Assembly (NCBI GenBank): GCA_910588035.1
Contig: CAJUPY010000003.1
Location: 62,001-126,000 of the forward strand
DNA length: 64,000 nt
Source of the DNA: an uncultured Muribaculaceae bacterium
GTDB taxonomy: Bacteria > Bacteroidota > Bacteroidia > Bacteroidales > Muribaculaceae
Direction: 5' to 3'
Positions 26,145 to 34,838 of this stretch are shown one piece after another. The position numbers and the translations under genes are program-made. The notes below the pieces were generated by a model. It saw nothing but the letters and a program-made list of their open reading frames with translations. It made no database searches and was not told the DNA's origin. Position 1 is the stretch's first letter; every line of letters begins with the position of its first letter.

Positions 26145-27458
26145 TCAGTAGAGTTTTGTAATCTCAGCTCCGATGAAGTAGTGAAGAAGAATGCATTGGT
26201 AAGTGTATCCGAGATCGCCCATCACGGCGGCACCTATCTGACACAGACCGACTCCGTGTCCCCATCCGGCACCCTTCAGTGTGAACGTGGACGGTTTTCC
26301 GTCAATGTCTGGTTCGCCTTTCTCGACAACAAATGCCGAACTGTAGAGGTGACTTTTTGAGAGGGCGCGTCTGATTTCAAGTTCCTTGCCTATGGTGTGT
26401 GTGAGTTTCGATCCGACAATCTTCAGACGGCATATGCGACCGGAGGTGCCTCGGGTGAGCGGGATCAGGTCGATTATGTCACCGAAATCTTTACCGGTCC
26501 GTTCTTTTATCAGTTGTGAAAGCTCATTGTTGCCATATGTCACGTTCCAACGGTAGAAGTCGGTGGTTTCCTGATCGTAGCTGTTAAGCACCTGAGAGAG
26601 AATCTGCCGGTCTGTTGTGCCGCAGAATGCCGGCGGACGGCTGGTGATCCATTGCCGCGCGTTTTCTTCAATTGTCAGATCGGGAAAATCGTGTTCGGCT
26701 ACGGCATCGCGTTGTGCGACGAGATAGCTGTGGTGAACAGGTTCCCAGCAGTTCTCGAACTGCTCGAATACACCTCCGCAACATTTCGAGAATCGGGCGT
26801 CACACAGGTGTCCGTCGCTTGTGAGCACTTCGCCCCGTGTGGCCTCGATCGCTTCTCTTACCTTGGCAGTGGTCTGACGTGCAACGCCTTGATAACGCTG
26901 ACAGTGGTCATCGGCACATACGTCGAAATTGACATGATCTTCCCGGTCATACCACCTGACGGTCTCCTCGTTTGTCTCGGTTGAGGCGCAATAGGGGGAG
27001 TCGCCAGCGGCTATTCCGCGGTTTTTCTCAATTTGAGCGAGAAGCCAGCTGCGGGAGATCACGGCATGCGCTTTCAACAGTTCGAGCGACGCTGTGGCAC
27101 TCATTTCAGAGGAAATGACGCTGAGCAGATAGTCTTCGACATCAATTATGTTTATGGCGGTCACCTTACCGTTTTCCACAATCAGTTTCAGCACGCCGGC
27201 AAACTGCTGGTTCTCACGACGTTCCCAATGGAAGTTCACACCGATGGTGACATCTTTCAGGGTGAAACGACAATCGTCGGCGAGAGGCTCGAAGATGAGT
27301 TCGTCATAGAGATCACCGAGCCATTTAATCTTGTCGGCCACAGCCGTGACTGTCTGGGCGTCGCTCACCTCTATGCCGTGAACTGAGAACGCTCCCGACA
27401 AACTGAAGTTTAGTTGGGTTGCCGACATGATGCCGACACTGACGGTTGGTTGGTTCAT
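26145..27458 (-). CDS. SpoIID/LytB domain protein without signal peptide
   Basis: 437 residues. The SpoIID domain covers about 95-430, with the putative catalytic glutamate (Glu118) in VISSEMSATASLELLKAHAVISRSWLL, the cysteine pair FSKCCGGVFE and the C-terminal block GAGWGHGVGLCQIGAAVMG. SpoIID proteins are lytic transglycosylases acting on denuded glycan or enhancers of amidases. The start overlaps the upstream gene's stop (ATGA) and no signal peptide is seen, so the protein appears cytoplasmic, unlike sporulation SpoIID. It may process imported muropeptides; that is inference from the ampG gene 25 bases downstream. Confidence 0.85.
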   Translation of the reverse strand: MNQPTVSVGIMSATQLNFSLSGAFSVHGIEVSDAQTVTAVADKIKWLGDLYDELIFEPLADDCRFTLKDVTIGVNFHWERRENQQFAGVLKLIVENGKVTAINIIDVEDYLLSVISSEMSATASLELLKAHAVISRSWLLAQIEKNRGIAAGDSPYCASTETNEETVRWYDREDHVNFDVCADDHCQRYQGVARQTTAKVREAIEATRGEVLTSDGHLCDARFSKCCGGVFEQFENCWEPVHHSYLVAQRDAVAEHDFPDLTIEENARQWITSRPPAFCGTTDRQILSQVLNSYDQETTDFYRWNVTYGNNELSQLIKERTGKDFGDIIDLIPLTRGTSGRICRLKIVGSKLTHTIGKELEIRRALSKSHLYSSAFVVEKGEPDIDGKPSTFTLKGAGWGHGVGLCQIGAAVMGDLGYTYQCILLHYFIGAEITKLY

Positions 27459-28399
27459 AGGCGGTCGATTATTTCGCTTATTTCATCGTTGTTGAGGCAA
27501 AGCTCCTCATAGATTTTATTTATGATGGTGCTGTCGATTCGCTTGAAGTCTGCTTCACGGGGAGTTATGAACACACCTCCGAGGTCGACAGATGCGGGGC
27601 TGATGAGCATGCAGCCTTCCCCTTCGGTTCCGTAAAAAGAGGGACGATGACGTTTGCGTGGAATGATCACGACGCGGGCTTCTCCTTCTTCGGCTACATA
27701 GCAGAGCACATTCATCATCGGCTCTGTATCATCTTCATTGACAGTCATGGCCGACGTAAGGCGGTCGAACAGTCTTTGGGCGGCATCTGCGTCGGTGGCA
27801 TCGATGACAAACATGTTCATCGGCAGATTAAGAGCGACCGACAAGACGGCCTCACCATCGGGCTCGACAATCAGCGGTTGCAGATCGGCTGTCTCAAGCA
27901 TGCCAGACAGTGGCAGAAAGTCGGAGTTTCCGGCCTGGAAATGCATGTGGTCGGGTGCCGAAGCTCCACATTTCGGTCCGTTGTAGAAAACGGTGTATCC
28001 TTTCAGGTCGGCAGCCAGTGAAACCATGTCGGCTATGCGGCCCTCGATTTTCTGATCGGTGTGCCGGCGGTCCGGAATGGTGAGATGACGCGGAAATATC
28101 GGGAACGGGTTGACAAGAATCAGATAGTTGTCACCCCACGGCAGTTCGCGCTGTTCGGCCGGACGATTTTCGGCGCAAAGGAAACATTTGCGCTTTTTGA
28201 TTGTCTCGGCATCGACTTTAGCACCGGAAGAGACTATTCTGGCCGGGTTGAACTGCACCCTGACCACGGTTCCGTCGACTTCAATCTCCCGAGATTCCAC
28301 TCCTTTTAGAGCCTCGAAGTTGTCGTGGGCGAGTTTCCACTCTGAGATCTGCTCGTCAAAGAATTTGTCGGCAGCAGCCGAAAAAGAATTATCTTTCAT
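27455..28399 (-). CDS. DUF4922 protein, GalT/HIT-superfamily-like nucleotidyl enzyme
   Basis: 314 residues, no signal peptide. A cysteine pair (Cys72, Cys75 in KCFLCAENRP) and NPFPIFPRHLTIPDRRHTDQ precede a histidine-triad-like motif HMHFQ (His151, His153, Gln155) in GASAPDHMHFQAG. This layout resembles galactose-1-phosphate uridylyltransferase and Ap4A/GDP-hexose phosphorylases, in which the central histidine forms a nucleotidyl intermediate. It overlaps both neighbours (ATGA with the glycosyltransferase upstream and the SpoIID gene downstream), so three genes are translationally coupled. The substrate is unknown; a sugar-1-phosphate is a plausible guess. Confidence 0.75.
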   Translation of the reverse strand: MKDNSFSAAADKFFDEQISEWKLAHDNFEALKGVESREIEVDGTVVRVQFNPARIVSSGAKVDAETIKKRKCFLCAENRPAEQRELPWGDNYLILVNPFPIFPRHLTIPDRRHTDQKIEGRIADMVSLAADLKGYTVFYNGPKCGASAPDHMHFQAGNSDFLPLSGMLETADLQPLIVEPDGEAVLSVALNLPMNMFVIDATDADAAQRLFDRLTSAMTVNEDDTEPMMNVLCYVAEEGEARVVIIPRKRHRPSFYGTEGEGCMLISPASVDLGGVFITPREADFKRIDSTIINKIYEELCLNNDEISEIIDRL

Positions 28400-29856
28400 T
28401 TTTTGTTCATTGCCACACGTGCCTGGAGTTCCCAGGTTCTGATGCGGTCTTTATAGAGGTTGTTCGCATTCATTTTGTTGATGTCGAGGTTTGCGTCGGA
28501 GTTGTCTTCCCAACGGCGGCAATAGTAGAGCACATCGTAGATGCGTCCGATCTGATTGTGTCGTGAGAAGGCGAGACCGAGAGCATAGTCTTCGCCGTAG
28601 GAGGTGTTTGGCACGTTGATCTCGCGCAGCATAGGAGTGAAGAATGCGCGAGGTGCGCCGAGACCATTGATGCGGAGTGCGTTGTTGCGTCCGTTTTCGG
28701 GAGTCCATTCCTTGTGGTCGATGACGCCTGGAGGAAGCATGTTCATGTTGATGTCTGTCAACATGTAGGTTCCGACCACCATGGCGCAATTCTGGTCATA
28801 GAATGCCTTTACGATCTTAGCCAGGGTGTTTTCGTCGCTGTAGACATCGTCGCTGTCGAGCTGCACGGCAAATTTACCACATGCCTCATGGTTCACACCG
28901 AGATTCCAGCAACCGCCGATCCCGAGGTCATCGCGTTTGGGAATGATGTGGATCACGCGTGGGTCTGAAGTGAATTCCTCGATAGCTTCAGACGTTCCGT
29001 CGGTTGAGAGGTTGTCGATGATGATGAGGTTGAAAGGGAAATCGGTTTTCTGAGACAGAACGCTCTTTATTGCGTCGCGGATCGTGCGCACGCGGTTTCT
29101 GACCGGGATTATGACTGATGCTTCGTTGGCAAATTCGTGTCCTTCAAAGTCGACTTTGTCAAAGACCGGAGCGAGATAGCCGCCGATCTGTTTCAGGTGG
29201 TCGGTGCATGCCTGCTCCATTTCAATCTGCACGCCACGGTTTTTCGGGTCAACGTAGTCGAAGATCTTCTCGCCGCTCTTGCGGTTGTCGAGAGTGACGT
29301 CGGTGTAGAGATATTCGTTGATGTGAACGATAGGAGCTATGCGTGAGATTTTGAGACGCAGGTCATAGAGACCGGCAGCCTGATATTCGTGGTCGATCAT
29401 GGAGACCGCTTCTTTGAATGACGATGTGCGGAAGAAGAGAACCGAACCGAAGTTGAAATCATCGCGTAACGATCCGAACTGATAGTCGATCACCGGTTGG
29501 TTGGCCTGTTTACCCTCGACAACCGAGCGGCTGTCGGCATAGAGCATTCCGGCACCTGAATCATCGGCAAGACGCATGAAGCGTTTCAGGGCGAGATAAC
29601 CGGGAACGAGAGTGGTGTATTTCGTATATAACAAGATGAAATCGCTTTCGGCTGCATCGGCGATTTTTTTCATTGTAGCCGAGCTGTTGAGAGTGTCGGT
29701 GACGATCAGTTCACACCCGTCGACCGGTTTTGCATCGGCCGAAGTGGCGATGAGGAAGATTTTTGACACGCACGGTTCATTAGATAGATTGGCTACTGTG
29801 GCGGCAATCTGAGCGGCGTCGGAGTAGGGCAGAAAGCAATTGATTGTCTGTTTCAT
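28396..29856 (-). CDS. Glycosyltransferase family 2 protein with two GT-A-like domains
   Basis: 486 residues, no membrane segments. The second half (about 247-480) is a clear GT2 domain: SVIIPVRNRVRTIRDAIKSVL, IIIDNLSTDGTSEAI, the nucleotide-sugar metal motif QLDSDDVYSD, and GEDYALGLAF near the acceptor site. The first half (1-240) looks like a degenerate GT-A fold (VTDTLNSSATMKKIADAAESDFILLYTKYT and the motif GMLYADS where DxD is expected). It would be cytoplasmic. Coupling to DUF4922 through ATGA suggests a joint role in sugar handling; acceptor and donor are unknown. Confidence 0.8.
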   Translation of the reverse strand: MKQTINCFLPYSDAAQIAATVANLSNEPCVSKIFLIATSADAKPVDGCELIVTDTLNSSATMKKIADAAESDFILLYTKYTTLVPGYLALKRFMRLADDSGAGMLYADSRSVVEGKQANQPVIDYQFGSLRDDFNFGSVLFFRTSSFKEAVSMIDHEYQAAGLYDLRLKISRIAPIVHINEYLYTDVTLDNRKSGEKIFDYVDPKNRGVQIEMEQACTDHLKQIGGYLAPVFDKVDFEGHEFANEASVIIPVRNRVRTIRDAIKSVLSQKTDFPFNLIIIDNLSTDGTSEAIEEFTSDPRVIHIIPKRDDLGIGGCWNLGVNHEACGKFAVQLDSDDVYSDENTLAKIVKAFYDQNCAMVVGTYMLTDINMNMLPPGVIDHKEWTPENGRNNALRINGLGAPRAFFTPMLREINVPNTSYGEDYALGLAFSRHNQIGRIYDVLYYCRRWEDNSDANLDINKMNANNLYKDRIRTWELQARVAMNKK

Positions 29857-29885
29857 TGTTTTGCAGGGTTTTATTTTTAGTTTTT

Positions 29886-32834
29886 TTATTGTCTGGTTAA
29901 AAAGTCGAGAATCTGTCTCATCAGAAGATCACGGTTTTGTTCACCTCTGATTGTCTCGAATGGAAATCCGGCGACGAATGTACGGTAGTTCTTGTCGCTC
30001 ATCGCGGTTGCTGCGACAAGATTGTTCTCTCCATAGCGCATGACAGTCGCGCCGCGGTCGTCTGAGGCATAGAACGAGTCGGGAGACTCTACAGCATAGC
30101 AGTCGGCGTTGAGACGGTTAGAGAACTCGAAACGGCCATTGCTGAACTGACGGAACGGAGAAACGACCTCATATACGTCGCCTGTCACCGAAGCCTGACC
30201 TACGCGCCAGTGGTAGCCGAGCACCTCGGTCGCGAATTTTTTGTCGGCGGCAATGGTGGCGGAGTCGCTCAACGGATTATCCCACAGGTCTGTGGCTACG
30301 TAAGAGCCTGTGACCATGATGCTGCCCCCCGCTTTGCAGTGGTTTGTGATGCGGTTTTGCAGCTTTGGAGTGAATGTCTTGTATTTCGTGCCATAACGTC
30401 CGGTGCCGACTCTGATTTCTTTCTGTTTGCCGAGTATCAGGTCTACAATTTTGGTTGTGGCGCGATTGTCAATGAAGGCCTGAACGCTCGACGAAATGAA
30501 ACCGTGTCGTGCCGCCTTGACTGATTTTCCGTGGAGATATACATAATCAAATGTGTTGCCGGCGACAATCTTATCCTCTAAGTCGGCGCGGCTCGCACCA
30601 AATCCGGCGGCGTCATCGTCCATCCATGGAATGTCGCGGCGGAATTCGAATTGGGAACCTATGAAGCTGATGTCTTCAATGTAGGGAACACCGTGGTCGC
30701 GTGTGTCATAGAATCCGGCGATTGATCCGGCATCGAAGGTGTCTGGACCTGACACTCGCGTGAATGCGTTGACTATGTTCACATCGGGCGTTCCTCCGAG
30801 GTGACACATTGCGAGAACTTCTGAGGGGAAGCTCACACCTCCGTCGTTTCCGGCGATTATTCTGAATGAATGTATCTTGTCGTCAGTTGCCTTGAAGTCA
30901 TAGACCGGATCAGTGACTGTGGCGACTGGTTTGAAAACTCCGTCTTCGATGCGTTGCTCAACGATGTAATATGACGGTACGGCAGAGGGCTCAAGAGTGT
31001 CAGCTGTCTCGCTCCATGTCAACCTGTAGGCGTTAGCTTTGTCGTGACTGATCGCGAATGAGTTTACCGGAAGCGGCTGGACGGTGTAGGGTCGGCCGTC
31101 GCGTGCCGTCAGGAATCGGAGCATGCCTTTGTAGATCGCGCGGCTGACAGTGAAACGGAATGTCGGGTCGAGGCCATATTTCATGTCGGCGAAATTCTGA
31201 TGAGACAGCAGCTCGAGCAACATGGCAGGTACACCCGGCACCCGTGCCTCGTAATATTTTTTATCCCAAAGTCCGCGGCGGGTCCATTCAGGTTCATATG
31301 CCGCTCTGATGTCGTTGACGATGCTTGTGACAACCATGTCGGTCAGATCCCGGTTTGCGAGACGCGTGCTGCCGTTTCCCGAAAGGCTGTTGTCGTCGGT
31401 CGAATATATTCCGAGTGTGCCGATTATCGAATCGTTCAGCGTCGTTCCGGCGTCGGAGTGGAATGCGAACGAAAGGTCGACCGGAATGCCCAATCCGTCG
31501 CGTTTCGGCATCATTGAAGAGCCGCCGGCCATGTGGTTTACCCACAGGGCACGCGATTTGTAGTCATCGCCGTAGTCGTTCTCACCTGCGCTCGGACTGT
31601 AGATCGAGTCGGGCATTCCGGCCCATTGGAGCCAGTAGCGTGCGCCCTCGGTGAAACGTGGATAATTGCTTGTGATGTATTGTGTCAGCTCATTGCCGTT
31701 ATCATCGGTAACGGTTGCTTTGCGTGCGATGTTTCCCATCCCGCCACCTATTTTGACGGCATCTGCGCCGACAACGGTTCCGCGTTCAGTGTCGGAAGTG
31801 GAGAGCTCGACCAGCGGTTTTTCAGAAGTGCCTTTGGCAAGCGGAAATTTTCCGAGACATATCCATGTCGAACCTCCCATTCGCTGGTTGACGGTCAGCT
31901 TGTGTGGCCCATCGGCGGCATTGACGGTGTAAACCGCTTTTTTTGTGCTGTTTTCAAGCGAGGGATAGGAAATGTAGACGGCATATTGTCGGGAGACGGG
32001 GATATCGGCGTTCCACGATGCGGCAGGCTTGTCGGAGGCTTTGGCCACACGTGCTGTGCCAAGTCTGAACGGATTGGACCGCCCGTTGTCGGTGTAGACC
32101 GAATCGCGGTGCGCAAATCCGGTGACAGTGCGGTTCCATGCCTTCGGGTTGTTCTCGGTGTATGTGCCTTGAGAGAGGCCTCCGTCGTTATCGATGATGA
32201 TTTCGATGTCGGTCATGTCGCGTTCGCGCGGCATCAAGACAAATGCGCCTGCGTTTTCGAGCATCGGAACGAGAAAAGGCACAACATAACTTTGTGTGTA
32301 AAGATCTTCGACTGTCTGCATGATTCTTGCCCGTTGCCATTCCCAACGGTTCAGCTTTTTCTCGAAATACCAGCCGTGGCTCTGCCACAAGGCGATATTC
32401 GCGCCGTCAAGTCCGTTCACCGGAATCTTCTCAAACAGGTCGGTACGGTCTACGAAGCGGTCTTTTTCAGTCGGTCCCGCGTGTTTGCGGCGGGTGTCTG
32501 TCGCCAGTTGTTCAAGAGGAAAACTGTTGGCGGTGATGTTGAGTCTGTATCCGGTGTATTTTCCTCTTAATTCTTTCTTCAAGTCATCTTTCAACGCTTT
32601 GACCGAGGCTGAAGTGAATGGAAGGTAGGAGGTGTTTTCATTGCACACGACAGTGACAGTCTTGCGTTTGTCGTTGACATTGACGCTGTTGACTTTTATC
32701 TTCCCGACTTCGGTGTGTGCCGGAACGTGGGCTCTGAGAATGTCGGATAACGCTTCGGTGTCGAATTGAACCGCGTAAGTCTGACAAAAACAGGTTAGAA
32801 AGAATATGATGAGAGTGATAATGGGTTTACTCAT
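29886..32834 (-). CDS. Secreted amidase-like peptidoglycan hydrolase with golvesin/Xly-type domain
   Basis: 982 residues, first gene of the long minus-strand run. Signal peptide about 1-21 (ITLIIFFLTCFCQTYA). The region around GANIALWQSHGWYFE, then SFAFHSDAGTT and MLLELLSHQNFADM, has the His/His/Glu spacing of amidase_3-type zinc N-acetylmuramoyl-L-alanine amidases. A beta-sandwich segment inserted at about 240-360 (VYISYPSLENS, YTVNAADGPHKLTVNQRMGG, WICLGKFPLAKG) matches the golvesin/xanthan-lyase C-terminal-like domain. The part after ~600 includes a fibronectin-like stretch and an unassigned region. Likely job: cutting stem peptides from glycan outside the cell. I identified the zinc residues by pattern only. 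Confidence 0.72.
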   Translation of the reverse strand: MSKPIITLIIFFLTCFCQTYAVQFDTEALSDILRAHVPAHTEVGKIKVNSVNVNDKRKTVTVVCNENTSYLPFTSASVKALKDDLKKELRGKYTGYRLNITANSFPLEQLATDTRRKHAGPTEKDRFVDRTDLFEKIPVNGLDGANIALWQSHGWYFEKKLNRWEWQRARIMQTVEDLYTQSYVVPFLVPMLENAGAFVLMPRERDMTDIEIIIDNDGGLSQGTYTENNPKAWNRTVTGFAHRDSVYTDNGRSNPFRLGTARVAKASDKPAASWNADIPVSRQYAVYISYPSLENSTKKAVYTVNAADGPHKLTVNQRMGGSTWICLGKFPLAKGTSEKPLVELSTSDTERGTVVGADAVKIGGGMGNIARKATVTDDNGNELTQYITSNYPRFTEGARYWLQWAGMPDSIYSPSAGENDYGDDYKSRALWVNHMAGGSSMMPKRDGLGIPVDLSFAFHSDAGTTLNDSIIGTLGIYSTDDNSLSGNGSTRLANRDLTDMVVTSIVNDIRAAYEPEWTRRGLWDKKYYEARVPGVPAMLLELLSHQNFADMKYGLDPTFRFTVSRAIYKGMLRFLTARDGRPYTVQPLPVNSFAISHDKANAYRLTWSETADTLEPSAVPSYYIVEQRIEDGVFKPVATVTDPVYDFKATDDKIHSFRIIAGNDGGVSFPSEVLAMCHLGGTPDVNIVNAFTRVSGPDTFDAGSIAGFYDTRDHGVPYIEDISFIGSQFEFRRDIPWMDDDAAGFGASRADLEDKIVAGNTFDYVYLHGKSVKAARHGFISSSVQAFIDNRATTKIVDLILGKQKEIRVGTGRYGTKYKTFTPKLQNRITNHCKAGGSIMVTGSYVATDLWDNPLSDSATIAADKKFATEVLGYHWRVGQASVTGDVYEVVSPFRQFSNGRFEFSNRLNADCYAVESPDSFYASDDRGATVMRYGENNLVAATAMSDKNYRTFVAGFPFETIRGEQNRDLLMRQILDFLTRQ

Positions 32835-32894
32835 GATGAATATCTTTATATGTAGGCTCGCCAGGCCGCTTTTGACGGTACGGGTTAGCTTTTA

Positions 32895-32927
32895 CAAAGA
32901 TAAGGATTAGGGATTTAAAAACCCAAA
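32895..32927 (-). promoter_or_regulatory. Promoter of the peptidoglycan salvage run
   Basis: Minus-strand TTTG (plus 32924-32927) and TATCTTTG (plus 32895-32902), 21 bases apart, match the Bacteroidota promoter consensus. It lies 60 bases before the amidase-like gene. Gaps between the next 12 genes are at most 30 bases, so one transcript could cover 13.1-32.9 kb. Confidence 0.7.
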
Positions 32928-32969
32928 CAATTTCAATAAATTTAATAATTAGCTACAAACTTTAAGGTT

Positions 32970-34256
32970 TTATTGCTTTGGATTGTCATTCGGGAGATTG
33001 GAAGCCTTGAACAGGAGGCGCAATTGAGAGCCGAACGTGAAATAAGCCCATATCCAGTTTATCAAGACCGTAAGTCTGTTTCTGAAGCCTATGATAGAGA
33101 TCAGATGAATGAACATCCAAGTCAGCCATGCCGGAAATCCGGCAAATTTAAATGCCGGCAGATCTACGACGGCGCGGTTACGTCCTACGGTCGCCATCGA
33201 GCCTTTGTCGTGGTAGCTGAACGGACGGTTCAGCTCGTCGCCGTTGAGATTCCCGGCGAGATTGACGGCCTGTTGAATCGCTACCTGAGCGAGCTGCGGG
33301 TGTCCGGCGGGAAACTTCGGGTCTTCTGTCATGATGCATATGTCGCCTACGGCATAAACTCCATCTATGCCCGGCAAGCGGTTGTAGCGGTCTACGGCTA
33401 TGCGGTGTCCACGACCAGTCTCTACGTCATGGCCTATGAACTCAAACGGCACGGCTGTCACTCCGGCTGTCCAGATAACCATCGATGCGCTGATGGCCGA
33501 ACCGTCAGAGCAGCAGACTGTTCCATTGACAGTGTCGTAATCGGTCATGGTTGTCGACAGATGGAGATCGACGGCGAGATCCTCGAGATATTCTTTCGCC
33601 TTGTCAGAGGCACTGTCGCTCATGGTTGCGAGCACACGGTCAGAGCCTTCGATGACGCTGATGCTCAGCATGTCGGGGTATAGTGACGGATAATCGCGCG
33701 GAATTATGTAACGTTTCATTTCGCCTAAAGCTCCCGCGATCTCTACCCCGGTAGGCCCGGCTCCTATGACGACAAAATTGAGCATTGACCGCTGTTTGGC
33801 GTGGTCAGGTTCTATTGAGGCCATTTCAAGCCGTTCGAGAATGTCGTTTCTCAGCCTCATGGCCTCAGAGGTTGATTTCAGTGTATAGACCTTTTTTTCA
33901 AGATCATTCTTCCCGAAAAAATTGTTTGTGGTTCCGGCTGCAATGACCAACCGGTCGAAACCGATTGTCTCATATTGTGTGCTTAGAGTTTTTTTCGACA
34001 GATCGACAGTTGTGACTTTGCCAATGCGGTATCGGCATCCGTCATTTTTGAAACGTCTAAGCTCGCTCCTGAAAGGAAAACAGATGCCAGCGGGCTCGAG
34101 TCCTGACGATGCCACCTGATAGAACAGCGGTGGAAAACTATGGTAATTGTTGCTGTCTATCAGGGTTATGTCAAACTTTTTCTTATTCAGCTTTTTTGCT
34201 AAACACAGGCCGGCAAAACCGCCGCCTACAATGACTATGTGTTCTTTCGGTCTCAT
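32970..34256 (-). CDS. ndh: Type II NADH:quinone oxidoreductase
   Basis: 428 residues with the start at 34256 (MRPKEHIVIVGGGFAGLCLAKKL); the open frame upstream has no domain and would cross into the divergent gene's leader. NDH-2 transfers electrons from NADH to quinone without proton pumping, bound to the inner-membrane surface. The FAD motif is VGGGFAG; the second Rossmann NAD motif is VVIGAGPTGVEIAGAL. GVYAVGDIC and LAQVAIQQAVNLAGNL (FAD/quinone side) are present. The C-terminal ~60 residues carry hydrophobic/amphipathic helices for membrane attachment. It is divergent from the sigma factor gene. Confidence 0.9.
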   Translation of the reverse strand: MRPKEHIVIVGGGFAGLCLAKKLNKKKFDITLIDSNNYHSFPPLFYQVASSGLEPAGICFPFRSELRRFKNDGCRYRIGKVTTVDLSKKTLSTQYETIGFDRLVIAAGTTNNFFGKNDLEKKVYTLKSTSEAMRLRNDILERLEMASIEPDHAKQRSMLNFVVIGAGPTGVEIAGALGEMKRYIIPRDYPSLYPDMLSISVIEGSDRVLATMSDSASDKAKEYLEDLAVDLHLSTTMTDYDTVNGTVCCSDGSAISASMVIWTAGVTAVPFEFIGHDVETGRGHRIAVDRYNRLPGIDGVYAVGDICIMTEDPKFPAGHPQLAQVAIQQAVNLAGNLNGDELNRPFSYHDKGSMATVGRNRAVVDLPAFKFAGFPAWLTWMFIHLISIIGFRNRLTVLINWIWAYFTFGSQLRLLFKASNLPNDNPKQ

Positions 34257-34343
34257 GCAATTAAAACAAACGAGACAGGTATGCAATGTGATTTTAACGT
34301 TTTTTAATGTTGCAGATCGTGAAATCGCTCGTCTAATGGTTGT

Positions 34344-34838
34344 ATGAGACCACAGGAATTTTCCACATTGATGTCGCTGATCAGGCCACGTATCGTCGCT
34401 GCCGCAATCAACATTGTCGGCAACCGCGACGATGCAGACGACGTTGCCCAGGAGACAGTGCTTAAAATGTGGGAACTCGGAGACCGTCTTCATGAGTTTC
34501 GTTCACCGCTGGCTCTCGCCCTGACTATCGCCCGGCGCAAGAGCATCGATTTTGTCAGACAGTCCGGAAGGCTGGTCGATGTCGATGTTTCCACATCTCG
34601 TCAGATCGAGATCTCACGTGAGGAAATGATGATTCTTGAAGAGCGTCGCCGTGAGGTCGACAACGTGATGAGCCGGCTGCCCGAGCCGCAGCAGACACTG
34701 TTGAGAATGCGACATGTCGATGGCATGTCAACCGCCGAAATGGCGACCATATTGGCAACGAGCGAGGGCAGTGTCAGAACTGCGCTCAGCCGTGCGAGAA
34801 ACAATGTGAGAAAACTTTTTTTAAATCAATGCCAATGA
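34344..34838 (+). CDS. ECF-type RNA polymerase sigma factor
   Basis: 164 residues. Region 2 (about 10-75: IVGNRDDADDVAQETVLKMWEL) and region 4 (about 108-160: LPEPQQTLLRMRHVDGMSTAEMATILATSEGSVRTALSRARNNVRKLF) are clear, with no regions 1 or 3, as in extracytoplasmic-function sigma factors. The gene overlaps the next one by 10 bases; that neighbour has the topology of an anti-sigma factor. It is probably a stress or envelope sensor unit. No TonB-receptor/FecR pair is attached, so it is not a typical carbohydrate-sensing ECF. Confidence 0.92.
   Translation: MRPQEFSTLMSLIRPRIVAAAINIVGNRDDADDVAQETVLKMWELGDRLHEFRSPLALALTIARRKSIDFVRQSGRLVDVDVSTSRQIEISREEMMILEERRREVDNVMSRLPEPQQTLLRMRHVDGMSTAEMATILATSEGSVRTALSRARNNVRKLFLNQCQ

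Noticed and set aside
31533..32570. 345-codon plus-strand open frame opposite the amidase-like gene
   Set aside because: Antisense shadow of a well-supported 982-residue gene. No signal, domain or promoter, and the composition is cysteine/valine-rich in the way reverse-strand frames usually are here.
32973..33683. 236-codon plus-strand open frame opposite ndh
   Set aside because: Lies entirely inside the antisense of NADH dehydrogenase II, whose Rossmann motifs are clear.
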